A stretch of DNA of 64,000 nucleotides, from the NCBI RefSeq assembly GCF_029962835.1, contig NC_080577.1, forward strand, positions 4,278,001 to 4,342,000, given 5' to 3'. This document shows, piece after piece, positions 36,865-48,538 of the stretch. Below the pieces are notes generated by a model, which had not been told where the DNA came from, did no database searches, and worked only from the letters and a program-made list of their open reading frames with translations. The stretch is from Magnolia sinica (Eukaryota; Streptophyta; Magnoliopsida; Magnoliales; Magnoliaceae). The first letter of the stretch is position 1; each line of letters opens with the position of its first letter. The position numbers were made by a program, and so were the translations under genes.

Positions 36865-39800
36865 AAATTCTAGATAATCAGTCTCAGATTGTGAAATGTT
36901 AAAAGAGAAGTTCATATTCAATGCACCTGACAAACAATGAATATCTTAAAAAGCCACAAAAGGTGAATTTGGGTGTTGTAACTTGATTGAACGGATTATT
37001 ATGTCTAGAATGGTAGTTTGAAAATTCCTTGTAGATGTAAGACATTTTAGTATTTTTCCCCCATCTATAATTACCCAAAATGGCCAAGAAGGAAGTTAAC
37101 TTTTCTCTCCTTCTAATGCTTTGAACTTGATTGGCATGCGAATGATCAACTCATCATGGATTAATTGTTAAGCTAGCTGGAACCTACCATCTTTGTTAAA
37201 TTTCACTTTTTTCATACTTCCAGAGAAATGTGAGTGCACATTTGAAGGTTTGTACTTGAGAATCATAGTGCAGATTTTTCAACTCCAAAGGAATAGGTAT
37301 GTATGATTGGTTCTCACAAACCCAGGTTAGTTTCAAGGGCTCTACAAATCAACATGTCAATATCACATACGAGTGCTCTGTGCCCCTCTATGAATCTTCT
37401 ATTCTCATTATTACCAGAAAATAATAGGCATTTCTGAAATTACAAAGTCTATAATACAACAAAAGACTTCTACAACCATATCCTTTCATTATACCTCGAC
37501 AGGGCAAAAAAAAACTGCTTCAGAGTACTAATAAACAATAAGACAACAGGTAAAAGACTAAAGCAGCCATCTGGTATTCGCAGCACCTCATTCTGAAAAA
37601 TGAGTGTTATTTTCTCAAGTTTTGATGTACAGTTATTCACCTCATTCTCTCTCCAAGTCCAAAATATAGAGATATGTGGTACTCAAGCAATGTAAGAAAA
37701 CAAGATCAAACATTGATGACAATGAGCTAAAATCCACCATGATATGTAGTTTCAATTGGAATTATCGTTGTTGCGTGTTGCAAAAAAACTTGAAAGCAGA
37801 TGTTCAACAGATGGAATGAAAAGGAGAAGAAAATTTTGTGAAATTCACCTCCTCACGTTCAATGTAGCCAGTGCGCCTCAAATCATACAATCTAAATGCA
37901 ACTGCCAAAAACACATTCCCCATATCATGCAATGGAAATAAAAATAAAAGAAAAGGAATAGAAAAACAAAACATAAAAAACGGCAACGTTCAGATTATGT
38001 GGAAATATAATTTTCTTACATGCAATTTTCTCTGATTCCGGAGCATTTGGGTGAAAGATGCTCAGTGATCGAACAAATTCCCCAAACTCAATAACCCCAT
38101 TGCGTTTGAGATCAAACAGATCAAAGACCTGCAAATGGTCACCAAGACAAACTGGAATTATAGAAAGTGCCAAATGCTAACCATGAAGGCATGGCCCAGA
38201 GTATCAATATCTGCAAACATGACTACAGATTCATTTTTCGGCAAGAGAATAATGTAGTCATTGCAAGAGGTTCAAATGATACATTTGGAGTAGTGGACCT
38301 TAGGGATATGTCACAATGTACGTTTGTCTATTGCCTTCTTATAGACGGATGGGATGTGCTATGTCCAAATCAGCATTTACATAATGTCAGAAATGCAGCT
38401 CTTTGGATGAAGTTTCTATTGTTCACCAGATCAATTTTTATCCATTACCAAGGATATTCAATCCAATGGTGATTTGTGGTACATCCAAATGGGCCATGAA
38501 GGAATATACATATGCATGACTCCAAACAGAACATCCAGGACTGCTTGTGCACAATTGCCTCTATTAACTAAGGGCCTGTTTGTTTCACCAATTACCACAG
38601 TTATGTAAGAAAATATGCAATGATTACAAATTACTTTACCTGTCTCTTAACAATATCTGCATTTGACCGCAGATTTCTGTCTTTGGTTTACCAGCAGTAA
38701 ATTCATAATGATGGCATTTTGATATTGCTTTGATGATAGCATTTAATTCATTTTAAAAAATAATAATAATCAATTTCATGTCAAATCATCACCAAAATAC
38801 GCTAATGTGATGTCGTTGTTTGGATTCAAGATTTTCATAAAAATGCTATGAAAAATTGCAATGACTACAAATTCATTTACTTGTCCCCTGAATGTATCTG
38901 CATTTGACCCTGTGTTTGGTTTGAAGGTGGTAAAACCGTAGTGATGACAATTTTACTTTACATTACTGGGGTAATTGGTGAAACAAACAAGACCTAAGAG
39001 ATAATGAAATATTGGTAAAAGGTACAGACCCTGTCCGCAAAAAGATTCTTCTTATTGCTGTTCTTAAATAGTGCAAGTTGGAACTCTTCCTGTAAGAACA
39101 GAAACAGGAAGTGAGAACCAACAAGGAACCTAAACTGCAATGCATAAGTCATTAGTAACAGAAAACAGAACCAAGTGGAAACACCTTGTGAATAAGCCCA
39201 TCGTCGATAATGGAACTGCTTAGCTTCTTAAATAGCTCATACAAGGCTTCCACTTCACTCACAGTAACTGCCAGGAAATTCAAAGTATTTTAGATTTTAG
39301 TAAGATTTCTTCATGATTACAGATGCAGAGAAACTCCACACACAAGTTGAGAATTAGTTGATGCAAAAAAAATTTTAAAAAAAATTCTAATGAGATGTTC
39401 CTTCTAGATTTGCATTTTAAACAATTGCTAGCTGTAAATTTATTATTTTTTCTTTCTTTTGAAGAGGGCATATCTAGAAACTTCTAGTACATAGAAACAA
39501 TTCCATACATATGCTTTTTCCATAGAATGCAAATCCTTTAATGTGCTAAAAACACGAGCCTACGATTTTAGAGATGATGCCTGAATGAAATAAGTGCGTA
39601 AATTACCAACTCAAATTAAAATTGAAGCAGAAACCTTCAGTTGAAATTTCCCAGTGGCATCCCTTTACAGTTATGTAAGAGGAAAAGTGGGAGAATAAAG
39701 ATAAGCATGCAATGTTCAGACCAGCAATATTTCTGTTCAAGACAAACTGGTGAATCTTCACTTTCAGTGATCCAGACCGTCCGTTTGGTAGGTCCCAGAG

Positions 39801-40201
39801 TGGAAGGGAGATGCTGCAATAAACTCTGTGCTTCGGAATCTTAGCCAACAAATTGTTGGCATGCAAACAAATGGTTGATAACAAAATATAGCCAATGGAC
39901 CATATGCAACGAAAGAAAACACAATGCATGAAACAGCTGGGACTGTTTGATGAGGAAGAAGTTGGTCTCCTGCTCATCCCCAGTAGAGACCACCAGACAA
40001 ATAATCTGGATCACAGGAAGTGGGCCCCACCTGCAGTATTTGACAGAATGCTTGCCTAAATATAATAAGAAACCCACTGTATCGGGCCAAGTACTGCAAA
40101 ATGCCTCGATATCAATACTTACAAGTTGTTTCGGATGCAAGGACAGAAGGCTCCTCATATCCTTGAGGCTGTTTGATTTGTTTGGAGTAAATGCAGCCCA
40201 T
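35152..40201 (-). CDS. CBL4: Calcineurin B-like protein, CBL4/SOS3-like Ca2+ sensor (CBL-B), 8 exons
   Basis: Minus-strand exons: 40123-40201, 39185-39267, 39030-39089, 38020-38128, 37849-37901, 36481-36561, 36266-36378, 35152-35221, giving 215 residues with all GT-AG introns. Family role: CBL4 (SOS3) binds CIPK24 (SOS2) to activate the Na+/H+ antiporter SOS1 and, with other CIPKs, K+ channels. The protein starts MGCIYSK (Gly2 myristoylation, Cys3 S-acylation). The motif [13 protein letters not shown] precedes EF hand 1, a 14-residue loop at 43-56; further EF loops lie at 80-91, 117-128 and 161-172. The segments [21 protein letters not shown] and [11 protein letters not shown] closely match my memory of Arabidopsis CBL4. 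The C-terminal FPSFV box (Ser201) is the site CIPKs phosphorylate in the family. The introns hold a MITE (38.6-39.0 kb), an AT microsatellite with a duplication (36.6-37.1 kb) and a TRIM-like remnant next to exon 7. The symbol rests on similarity only; CBL5 or CBL8 are alternatives. Confidence 0.95.
35810..36258. mobile_element. TRIM-like retroelement remnant in CBL-B intron 7
   Basis: A direct repeat of about 140-150 bp (gagtggggttccct, ggtgggcggc, gatgtgggncccacgagaa) occurs at about 35818-35965 and 36112-36235. The first is followed by gtcttgcatcaaag and tggtatagagag, which resembles the tRNA-Met primer-binding site of plant TRIM/Copia elements. A fossil with unequal repeats and no coding region. 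Its right edge is within about 10 bp of the CBL-B exon 7 donor. Confidence 0.55.
36587..37058. repeat. 194-bp duplication flanking an (AT)n run in CBL-B intron 5
   Basis: Units starting attctagataatcagtctc occur at about 36587-36779 and 36866-37058 and are about 93% alike by eye, with a clean (AT)n tract (36779-36860) exactly between them. Confidence 0.9.
38571..38995. mobile_element. MITE with AGGGCCTGTTTGTTTCACC termini in CBL-B intron 3
   Basis: Left agggcctgtttgtttcacca; right reads back as aggtcttgtttgtttcacca. About 425 bp, with repeated internal phrases (gcaatgattacaaattactt / gcaatgactacaaattcatt). It ends about 35 bp from exon 3. Confidence 0.85.
39762..40035. repeat. Inverted repeat in CBL-B intron 1
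   Basis: cagtgatccagaccgtccg and its mirror in aataatctggatcacagg, with ggtcccag / gggccccacc next to them. Same family as the foldback in GDSL intron 1. Confidence 0.5.
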
Positions 40202-40548
40202 GAAAGCAAGAAGCACTATTCAAATATGAAACAATAAGGGGATTTTCATGAATTTGGGACCTGCCAATATCCACAAGAAATATGAATTCACCAAAAGATT
40301 GCCTAATTGGAAATACAAGCTAGAAGCATAAATTCCAATTATTTCAGTGCCAATCTTAACTAAGTCAATTTCCATCGGACATGTACATATTGAGATCTAG
40401 CAAAATTTTCACTACTATGGCTCTGTTGCCTGATGAAAATGAAATTCTCCTAAATTTCCAAAATTCAGAAATATCGATAGTAGTATTTTGCTAGAAACGA
40501 TGTTCTGAAGTGATCACAATTGTTGATTTCTTAGGCCATTATATACAT

Positions 40549-40581
<33 letters not shown>

Positions 40582-41500
40582 TATATATATATGAAAGATG
40601 TTCTTAGGCCATTATACGGTTGAGCTGTAGCACAAAAGTTTACAATCAGACAATGGTATTCATCAGATCACTACCTAAAAATAGACGATTAACTCAAAGT
40701 TGAGCTAAAAAGGATCAACCACATTTGACCAGCACAACTCACAACTATTGGATTGTCGAGATCATCCAATCACAGCAGTCATCGGCACGTTCCCATCCAT
40801 GTTGTGGCCCACAACCTAAACGGTACTCATTCCGGAGATCACACTTCATAATGGCATCCTCCACTCAGAAACACTAAGTATAGAAGTATTACAGAGAGGC
40901 AACATTGTAAGACCTTCAACCACATGGACTAAACAAGACAACATAGACATATAGTTGCCTTCTTGTTTTCATATCTACCCCTGATTTTTGCATAAATAAC
41001 CAAACTGCTGAGCTTCTCCATTAGTCAAATAATAACAACTCTGATTAAGCTTAATCAAAAGAAATTTTATTTTTTATTTTTTTAAAGTGACGAAAATCTA
41101 TTAAAAAAAGATCAAAATACAAGAGAAAGAGGAAAAACTCCCGCTGAGATAGCGGAAGAATCATCACCAAAAAGCTTAATCAAAAGATTAAAGCAAAATT
41201 AAAAACAAGATCGAATTCTGCGTCCAAATGAGACTTGATCAACAGAAATCGCAGCATTCACATCACTTGAAATTTGTGCTTTATTTCACTGGAGTGAACA
41301 GTATAAAAGGGATTCCAACATATAAACCCTATCTTTTGGCCCATTTCATTTATATATATATAAACCTCCTTTACTACTTTCCCAAATAAACCCTTATAAT
41401 TTACAAATACAGCAAAAACACCCCTATTTTGAATTCAGACCAATGAAATAGGTATGTAAATGATTGTTTTGCCCTTAGGAAATGACCAATAAGGCATGGA
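40202..41500. other. Upstream region of CBL-B
   Basis: Presumed promoter and leader of CBL-B close to 40202. A compound (TACA)n(CA)n(TA)n microsatellite lies at 40541-40592. No gene and no clear TATA box chosen. Confidence 0.4.
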
Positions 41501-41507
41501 AATTATG

Positions 41508-42010
41508 CGGCCCACCACGACGTCTCTAAGATATCCAATTCGTCCATCTGTTGTGCTAGCACATGTTAGGACGTGAGCCCAAAAAGCAGGCAAATTCAAA
41601 ACTCAAATGGGCCACACAACAAGAAATAGTGGGGATTGGACACCCACCATTGAACCTTCATGGGGCCCGTAGAAATTCTGGATCAGGTTGGTCTCTGTGT
41701 TTTCCCTTCATCACTTATGAATAGGTTGGATTGCAAACAAACGTAATGGCAATTTGGTCATACGCAAAATCACCATTGAACCTAATTGGCATTTTGGTTA
41801 CTAGGGGAAAATAGAGAGGCGATGGGAAAGGGGGGCATACACATAGGCACATGCAACACACAATGAGAGAAAAGAGAGAAGGGAAGGATGGGCAAACCAT
41901 CATCACTATCTCCCTTGTTGTGGTCCACTTAAGTCCCCAATCTATTAAACTTTTGGGCTGACGTCTAAACATGAGTCGATACAATAGATGTATAAAGCGG
42001 ATATCACATA
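41508..42010. mobile_element. Foldback GGGCCCACC repeat with a small internal insertion
   Basis: Left cggcccaccacgacgtctc, caaatgggccacacaacaag and ttctggatcaggttgg; right ttgtggtccacttaagtccc and aacttttgggctgacg. About 160 bp of unrelated sequence (41755-41920) interrupts the right arm. Confidence 0.6.
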
Positions 42011-42512
42011 GTAATTAAGGTCTGCCCTATAGAATCTTTGTCACACAATCTTCCTATTTAAACATTTTGTGTAAGCTAAACACAAAGAACAAAAGGGGTC
42101 GGTGCGGGCTACACATTTTTTAAAAGTAAAAGGCAACAGGATTGATTTAGGCTGTTCATGCTGCCTTGTCTAGTAAAATCTAAACTATCCTTGCCAAGCA
42201 GCTACATTTTTAGTGATGAATTTACTCCATAATAACCAAAGTTTCTAACACTAGTTGCAGGGCAAAAATGTCCAAAGCTACTAGCATGATATATAGAGCT
42301 TTCCTGAGCACGCACACATTTGAAATAAAGCTCATGTAAATGCCACACATATGCCAGCATGGCACACAGGTGCAAGATCCGATCCATCTATGGTCAGACC
42401 GTGTACATGTTTTTACAAAATTAAAATATAGTCCAATCAAGATGTGGGCCCCAATATTGGAAACCAATGGATTGGGTACAACCCTGCCTATCGTGAGCTC
42501 AAAACAGGCAGA

Positions 42513-45180
42513 GGCTCTGGGGGGCCCATTGTGATGTATGAGTTTATCCACACCATCCATCCATTTTTCCATATTATTTTAGGCTATAAGACCAAAATTG
42601 AGGCAAGCCCAGGGCTCAAGTGGACCACACATATGGGATTAAACACCCACCATTAAAAACTTCTTGGGAGCCGCAGAAGTTTTGGATTGGATCAAGCTGA
42701 TATTTGTGTGTGAACGCCGCTTGCATACTTCTCAATCGTCCCATCCTGTGATGAGGATAGAAGGAACAAAAGTTTGCACGGCCCATCACCCTTTAGGGGC
42801 AATATGCCCCATAAAGGTGATTTGTTTGGCTTGGTTTTGTTTCCTTGATTATGTGATGCCATTCCGACATAAATAGAATGGTACTTTTGGAATGTTTGAA
42901 GGTTTTGGAGTCGACACTAGCCGAATTATAGCTTCAAAATCTACGGTTAGCCGGAACCCATAGAATTGCCGAATGGACGACAAATCCATGAAACTGTCGA
43001 TTAGAATTACTCATGTATTGGTCCGTACCATAGATGTTGGGTAAGGGCCTTGGTTACAGAAAATGAAGGGGTTAGGCACCATTTTCCGCCCAAACACTCA
43101 TACGGTCTCTACTTGGCAAGGTTTTATTGATTTCTTTAAAAAAGAAAAGAAAAGAAAAGAAAGATGTGAGTAAGAAACGAAAAAAGAGAAGGTTGTCTCC
43201 ATCTTGGAATGTGCAGAACCAAAATTGATTAGTGTTGAAGAGGCGGGGAAAAGTGTGAAATCAGATACTCTTCTTATGCAAAAGAGATAATCGGATGTCC
43301 CGATTGTACCCATACTATTCACCTGAGCTGCTTCGATAATTGGTCATGATGGAGGTTTACTAATGATCTTACACCGCTGAACCCAAGCAATGGACTTGAT
43401 GTTCGCACCAATCTCTCCAACTCAAGACCAACACTTCTTGACTTAAGTTTGAATGTTCACTCTTTGGCCAAGAGTTCTCACTGACCTATCCATGCGCCGC
43501 AATTGACTTCGTCACTCTGTCTCATTTGCTCTTCCAACCAAGTGCATTTATAGTGTGAAACCAACAATTTGGTGCTAATTGTTGGTCTCCATAGGTTAGC
43601 ATAGGGTCATAGGGCGTCAGTAAGATGGGGGTGTAAATCAGTAAGAACTCTCGGTCATAAATTTGCCATCTGAATTTAACTCTAAGGTGTTAGTCTTGAG
43701 TCAAGGGCGATCAAAGAGAACGCCAAAGCCACTAGGATCCAATGGCGCCAGATCGTCAAAAATACCTATAATGGCCAATTATCAAAGCAACTCAAGTGAA
43801 GAGTAGTGGTACGATCAAGGATGTCCGATTATCTCTTTAACATAAAATGAGTATCTAATTTTTCCATTTTTCCATTTTTCCTGCCTCTACAAGATGAATC
43901 AATTCTAGTTCCACACATTCCCAGATCGAGACAATCTTTTTTCTTTTTGTTTCTTGCCTTGCTTCTTTTCTTATTTTTAGGATTCAATCAATATGTGACT
44001 AAGCTAATGCTTGACTAAATCCCCAAAGAAATCAATAAGACCCCGTTAAGTACAGACCCTGCAAGTATATGGGCGAAAAAGGGTGCCTAACTCCTTCATT
44101 TTCCATGACCGGGGCCCTTACCTCAGCATCTACGGTACATACCAGAGAAAGAGTCAATCGAGCCAAAAAGTCCTCGTATTTCTGGTCCTTTTTGGTGATT
44201 CTACAAATCCTAGCTAGCCGTAAATTCTAAAATCATGATTTGACTAGTGGCGACTCCAAAAAATTATAAGCGTCCCAAATGTGCTACTCTATCTACCTTA
44301 GATAGGTATTGCACAACCAAGTCAAACAATTCACTTACATGAGGCATACTACTCCTAAAAGATAATGGGGTGCGCAAACTTCCGTTTCTCCTCTCTGATA
44401 GTATGTGCGGAAGAGTGAGCCCTCAAGATCTAACGGTCTACACGATATGGAACCTTCACAAAACCAAAGATGAACGGTCCAGATCTAGCAGTCCACCTAA
44501 CCACAACTGGAGCAGATGGGTCTAATCACCCCTCTAATTCTACGGTATAGATGGCCCCGGATTACAATCTATGGCTTAGATCGTCCCAAGGCAAGCTAAA
44601 CGGATAAATTTCTATATACCATTATTCCTCTTTTTACTCTAGTTATTTCTGATATCTTTTCACAAGAGAGCCTTATCTTATTTATAGGAAATTATGAGAG
44701 TTTAGATGAGACCAGAAATTATCCGGTCTTATCCCTATCTCCCCATTTAAATCCAAATTCAAATTTGAATTTGAAATCTATTTGCTAACGTAAGAGGCCT
44801 CAACTCATGGGACCCACCCACTAGTGATTGCCCACCAGTGGGCCCCACTGGCCTATTTCCAACACTCTCTTCATAAAAGGAATGCGACAATCGTGGAGAT
44901 TGTGAGCAGCTTTCACATTGTGTTTTGTCTTCATCAAGATCTATGTGACCTTATGAACAGGTTAGATGGCAAATAAACATCACCGTGGGCCCTAGGAAGG
45001 CTTCAGTTGTGGGCATCATTATCACCACTGCTTCCGGTGGTGTGGTCCACTTGAGCCTTGGATCTACCTCATTTTTTGGATTATACCCTAAAATGACATG
45101 GAAAAATGGATGGCCGATGTGGATAACACCATATATCACTGTGGGTCCCTCAGATTCCCAGAGAGTTAGTACCCAATCCG
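42513..45180. mobile_element. Foldback GGGCCCACC repeat split by a 2.2-kb insertion
   Basis: Left half 42513-42708 (gggcccattgtgatgtatg, ctcaagtggaccacacat, gatcaagctgatatttgtg) and right half 44923-45180 (cttatgaacaggttagatgg, ggtgtggtccacttgagcc, ending gtacccaatccgg) rejoin exactly once the insertion and one TTGTG are removed. Confidence 0.8.
42709..44917. mobile_element. LTR-like insertion (TGTGAA...TTCACA, 5-bp duplication TTGTG), mostly one giant hairpin
   Basis: A 2209-bp fossil insertion flanked by TTGTG (42704-42708, 44918-44922) with TG...CA ends. From about 42715 to 44412 the left and right halves are imperfect reverse complements. Examples are aatgaaggggttaggcacc at 43062 against ggtgcctaactccttcatt at 44084, and aaagagataatcggatgtcc at 43280 against ggatgtccgattatctcttt at 43818. 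A perfect 10-bp hairpin (accaacaatt / aattgttggt) at 43560-43586 marks the centre. The last 500 bp are unpaired and include a reverse-strand TATA-like cctataaataagataagg. No protein-coding region is recognised. Confidence 0.75.
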
Positions 45181-45447
45181 GGTCCGCAGGTGGGAGGGAA
45201 AACTTCAGCCAAGTTTTTCAATAGCCGTAAAATTTGTTTTGCAAACTGTGGCCCACCTGATCAGTGGATCAACCTGAGTTTTGGGCTAGGGCATCAATAC
45301 AATGGTGCCATTCTGATGGATGGATTGGATCCTGGACCTATCATGCCACGCTTCACATGTGTGGCGCGTACACGAGCTTCATTGCATACGCGTGTGAGCT
45401 TAGCAAAGCTTTGACAAACTGGTAGGAATTTTTTACTTCTTTTTTTA

Positions 45448-45987
45448 GGAAGCGTATTGCGTACTGAGTAACTCAGTACGGTAAGCGTACTGAGCAAACT
45501 CTGTGGGCCCCAGTGTTATTCATGCATTGTATCCACTCCGTCCATCTCTTTTAACACATAATTTTAGGGCTCTATCCCAAAAATGGAGTATATCCAAACC
45601 TTGAATGGACCACACCACCGGAAACAGTGTGAATTGAACATCTACCATTGAAAAATTCTTGGGGACAATAGAAGTTTTAGATCACGCTGATATTTGTTTT
45701 TTTCCTTCATCCATGTCTTTCTGATCTTATGAACATGTTGGATGACAAATAAACATCACTGGGGGCCTTAGAAAGTTTTCAACGGTTGAAATCAATACTT
45801 CCACTTTTTCCAGTGGTATGGTCCACTTGAGATTTGTATATGCATGAATTTTGGTTTGAACCCATAAAATGATCTGGAAAAACGAATGGACGGAATGGAT
45901 AAACTACATGCATTCGAGGTGGGCCCAACTGAGTTTACTCAGTACGATAAGAGCGTACTGAGTAACTCAGTACGCAATCCGATTTCC
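45448..45987. mobile_element. Foldback element, CGGATTGCGTACTGAGTA family (copy d), 8-bp target duplication
   Basis: 540 bp, flanked by TTTTTTTA (45440-45447, 45988-45995). Both ends have the full subterminal hairpin (gtactgagta-actcagtac) followed by a further cgtactgag repeat. The most complete copy in the window. Confidence 0.9.
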
Positions 45988-45995
45988 TTTTTTTA

Positions 45996-46323
45996 TTTCT
46001 TTTCACGACTGGCGTACAAGATTAGGGTTTATTTGGGAATAATACTAATAAGGGAGGGGCTTTATAGCAATGGACGAAAAGATAGGGGTTTATCTGTCAA
46101 AATCAGAAAGCAAGAACCAAACCTTTTGATGTTGCCGAAATGCAAAACGGCTTCAAGAAATCCGCACTGGAACAGGAATTGAAAATCCAAACAGAAAACT
46201 GCGTGCAATGAAGTAAGATATCGATCGAAAACAGGAGGATATGAATCCAACTAACAGAAAATGGCTAGAATCTAATTACGGCATGAGTTGAAGTTCGGAT
46301 CTGGAACTTACCTGAATTCTCCA

Positions 46324-46360
<37 letters not shown>

Positions 46361-47913
46361 ATTCAACACTCTCCCTCGAGCCTCTTGTCTTCTATATACG
46401 GCTGGCATTGACTTTGCCTCTCTTCCAAAATCCAGCTTGAATCGGTTCGCATTTCCGTGACGAGGTCATCCCACCTCAGTCGCGACTTAGGCTCGACCGT
46501 CAGTCGCACATTACTGACCGTCGATTAAAGAAATAATGTTAGATCAACCGGCTTTAACAGTTACTAGAATCAGTTAAAAGCGTTAAAAACGATAAAAATA
46601 AATAAATCAAAATTGATTTTTTACAAAGACAAAAAATCAGACAAATGCATGGTGGATGTAGAGTGGGGTCACAAAGACAAAAAATCAGACAAATGCATGG
46701 TGGATGTCGAGTGGGGTCGCGACTCATTCGTGTCCAAGATAAATCAGAGAAGTCATCAAGACCGTAAGAACCTTAAAACTTTAAAACAGGCATATATGGC
46801 AAACGGAAATGAGTTACTCGATAAGACGAGCCACCTGAGTTTTAGCTTAGGCTAAAACTTTTGTCTGGTGAACTATGAAATTATAAACTAGAGTTCACAG
46901 CTGAAAGCTAACTATGAAATTATAAACTAGAGTTCACAGCTGAAAACTGATCACCTGTATGCATATACCACTTAAAGGTGTATATAGTGGGATTTCACAA
47001 TGGATATCGAACCCAAGACCTCTTGTTGAAACTCCCCAAAGTCTACAACCAAGGTAAGGACCCGAACCCATTTTATTGTAAGTTATAATGCTTTTATTTG
47101 AATTGAGATACTCAAACGACCCAGTCACTTGATTTGAACTGTCCATTAAGACCAGCATGCATTTCATTTCATGTGCTACCATGTAAATATCACAATGTTA
47201 CCATGGTCTTAACTATTTGATTAATCGCCTTAAATATGGACGGACAAGATCATTTGTATATTAACAAAAAAAGTCTAACCAAATATTTGATCCATCTGTT
47301 TAATAGCTCCCATCACGGAATACTTATGATTCTAAATATTGGATTCCATCAGGTAATTCTAACCATCCCATCCATGGATTGAAAAAAAGTATGGCCATAA
47401 AAAAAGTCCAAACCTAGGATGGATTTGATAATTAGATCTGTCTCACTTTTGCAGCGAATTTCTTTCTAGACTTAATGGACGGTTTAGATCAATTTATTGG
47501 GCTGTCAAATTTACCAGATGCAATTAGGAGCACAATAACTCATATGCTTTGAGAGCACTGTAGCATTTTCTCCGTATTATTTATTTATTTTATTAGTTTT
47601 CTATTTTTCTTTCCTAATTAATCTCAAATTGCCTGTTTACTCCGGACCGCAGTTGGTTTCCCATCTGCCGCGACTCAGCGTTCAGCTTGCGTCGCCTCCC
47701 AATGGGACCCACACGCAGAGATGATCCTGTGATTTGAACCGTACAGATCTTATTTGATATCGCATCGGTTATTGCCCCGTATTCCTGCTTTAGTAATGTT
47801 CCTAACCTTAGATTTGTGAAGTTAAATGAGAGCCATTGAACATTTTCTTCTGATGGTTCTAAATTCATCTCGAGTTAACAACGTTCACAACATCCGTTCA
47901 GTGTAAGACTCTC
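45996..47913. other. Gene-free stretch with tandem repeats
   Basis: Holds (CT)n at 46328-46359, a 2 x 48-bp tandem repeat (46623-46718, one mismatch; unit starts acaaagacaaaaaatcag), a 2 x 38-bp repeat (about 46870-46945; ctatgaaattataaactag) and a SINE at about 46955-47070. No gene is supported. Confidence 0.55.
46955..47070 (-). mobile_element. tRNA-derived SINE fragment
   Basis: The minus strand reads ccttggttgtagactttg (A-box-like) and a B-box GGGTTCGATATCC, then gtgaaatcccac as in the SINE at 30.7 kb. Target duplication not identified. Confidence 0.55.
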
Positions 47914-48460
47914 AGGGCTGTTTGGCCGGGCAGATTAAGAGGGATAGAGCTGTACACGAGCACAGTTAGCTCAGTAACTCGCTCGACTCAACTCGAAAAT
48001 ACTTAACTCAACTCGGCTCGAAATGAGTTCGAGCCGAGCACGAGCTGATTTTTGGTGCTCGAATTAAGTTCGAGCCACCTGCTCGACTCGACTCGACTCA
48101 AATAGTACTCAAAATCGACTCGTACTCGACATGATACTCGACCAGGGGTATATATACTCCAAAAGAAAAAACCCTAAGCTACCCTCTCAACGCCCATTCA
48201 AAAAACCCTAAGCCCTTCCTTCCTAGTGCTCGTTTAAAAAAAAACCCCAGCCCTTCAAAAAAAAAAAAAAAAACCTAAGCCCCTACCCTCTCTCAGCCAT
48301 CTCATTGGTCATTCAGCCCATCCCAGCGCTCATTCGGCGTCCAATGCTCGTTCCCCTCTCTCCCATTAGCTGTCCCAGCCGCTCGATCACCTTGTCCAAC
48401 TGTCCCTCTTCTTCCCTCACCCATCCGGCGACCTTTCTGGTGCCACTGCGACCGTCCGGT

Positions 48461-48538
<78 letters not shown>

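Noticed and set aside
36670-36933. Frame of 87 codons with Ile-Tyr repeat
   Set aside because: It reads through the (AT)n tract in CBL-B intron 5 and its flanking duplication.
39603-40209. Frames of 122-124 codons opposite or across CBL-B intron 1
   Set aside because: Intronic; the only supported coding piece here is exon 1 (40123-40201) in the CBL frame.
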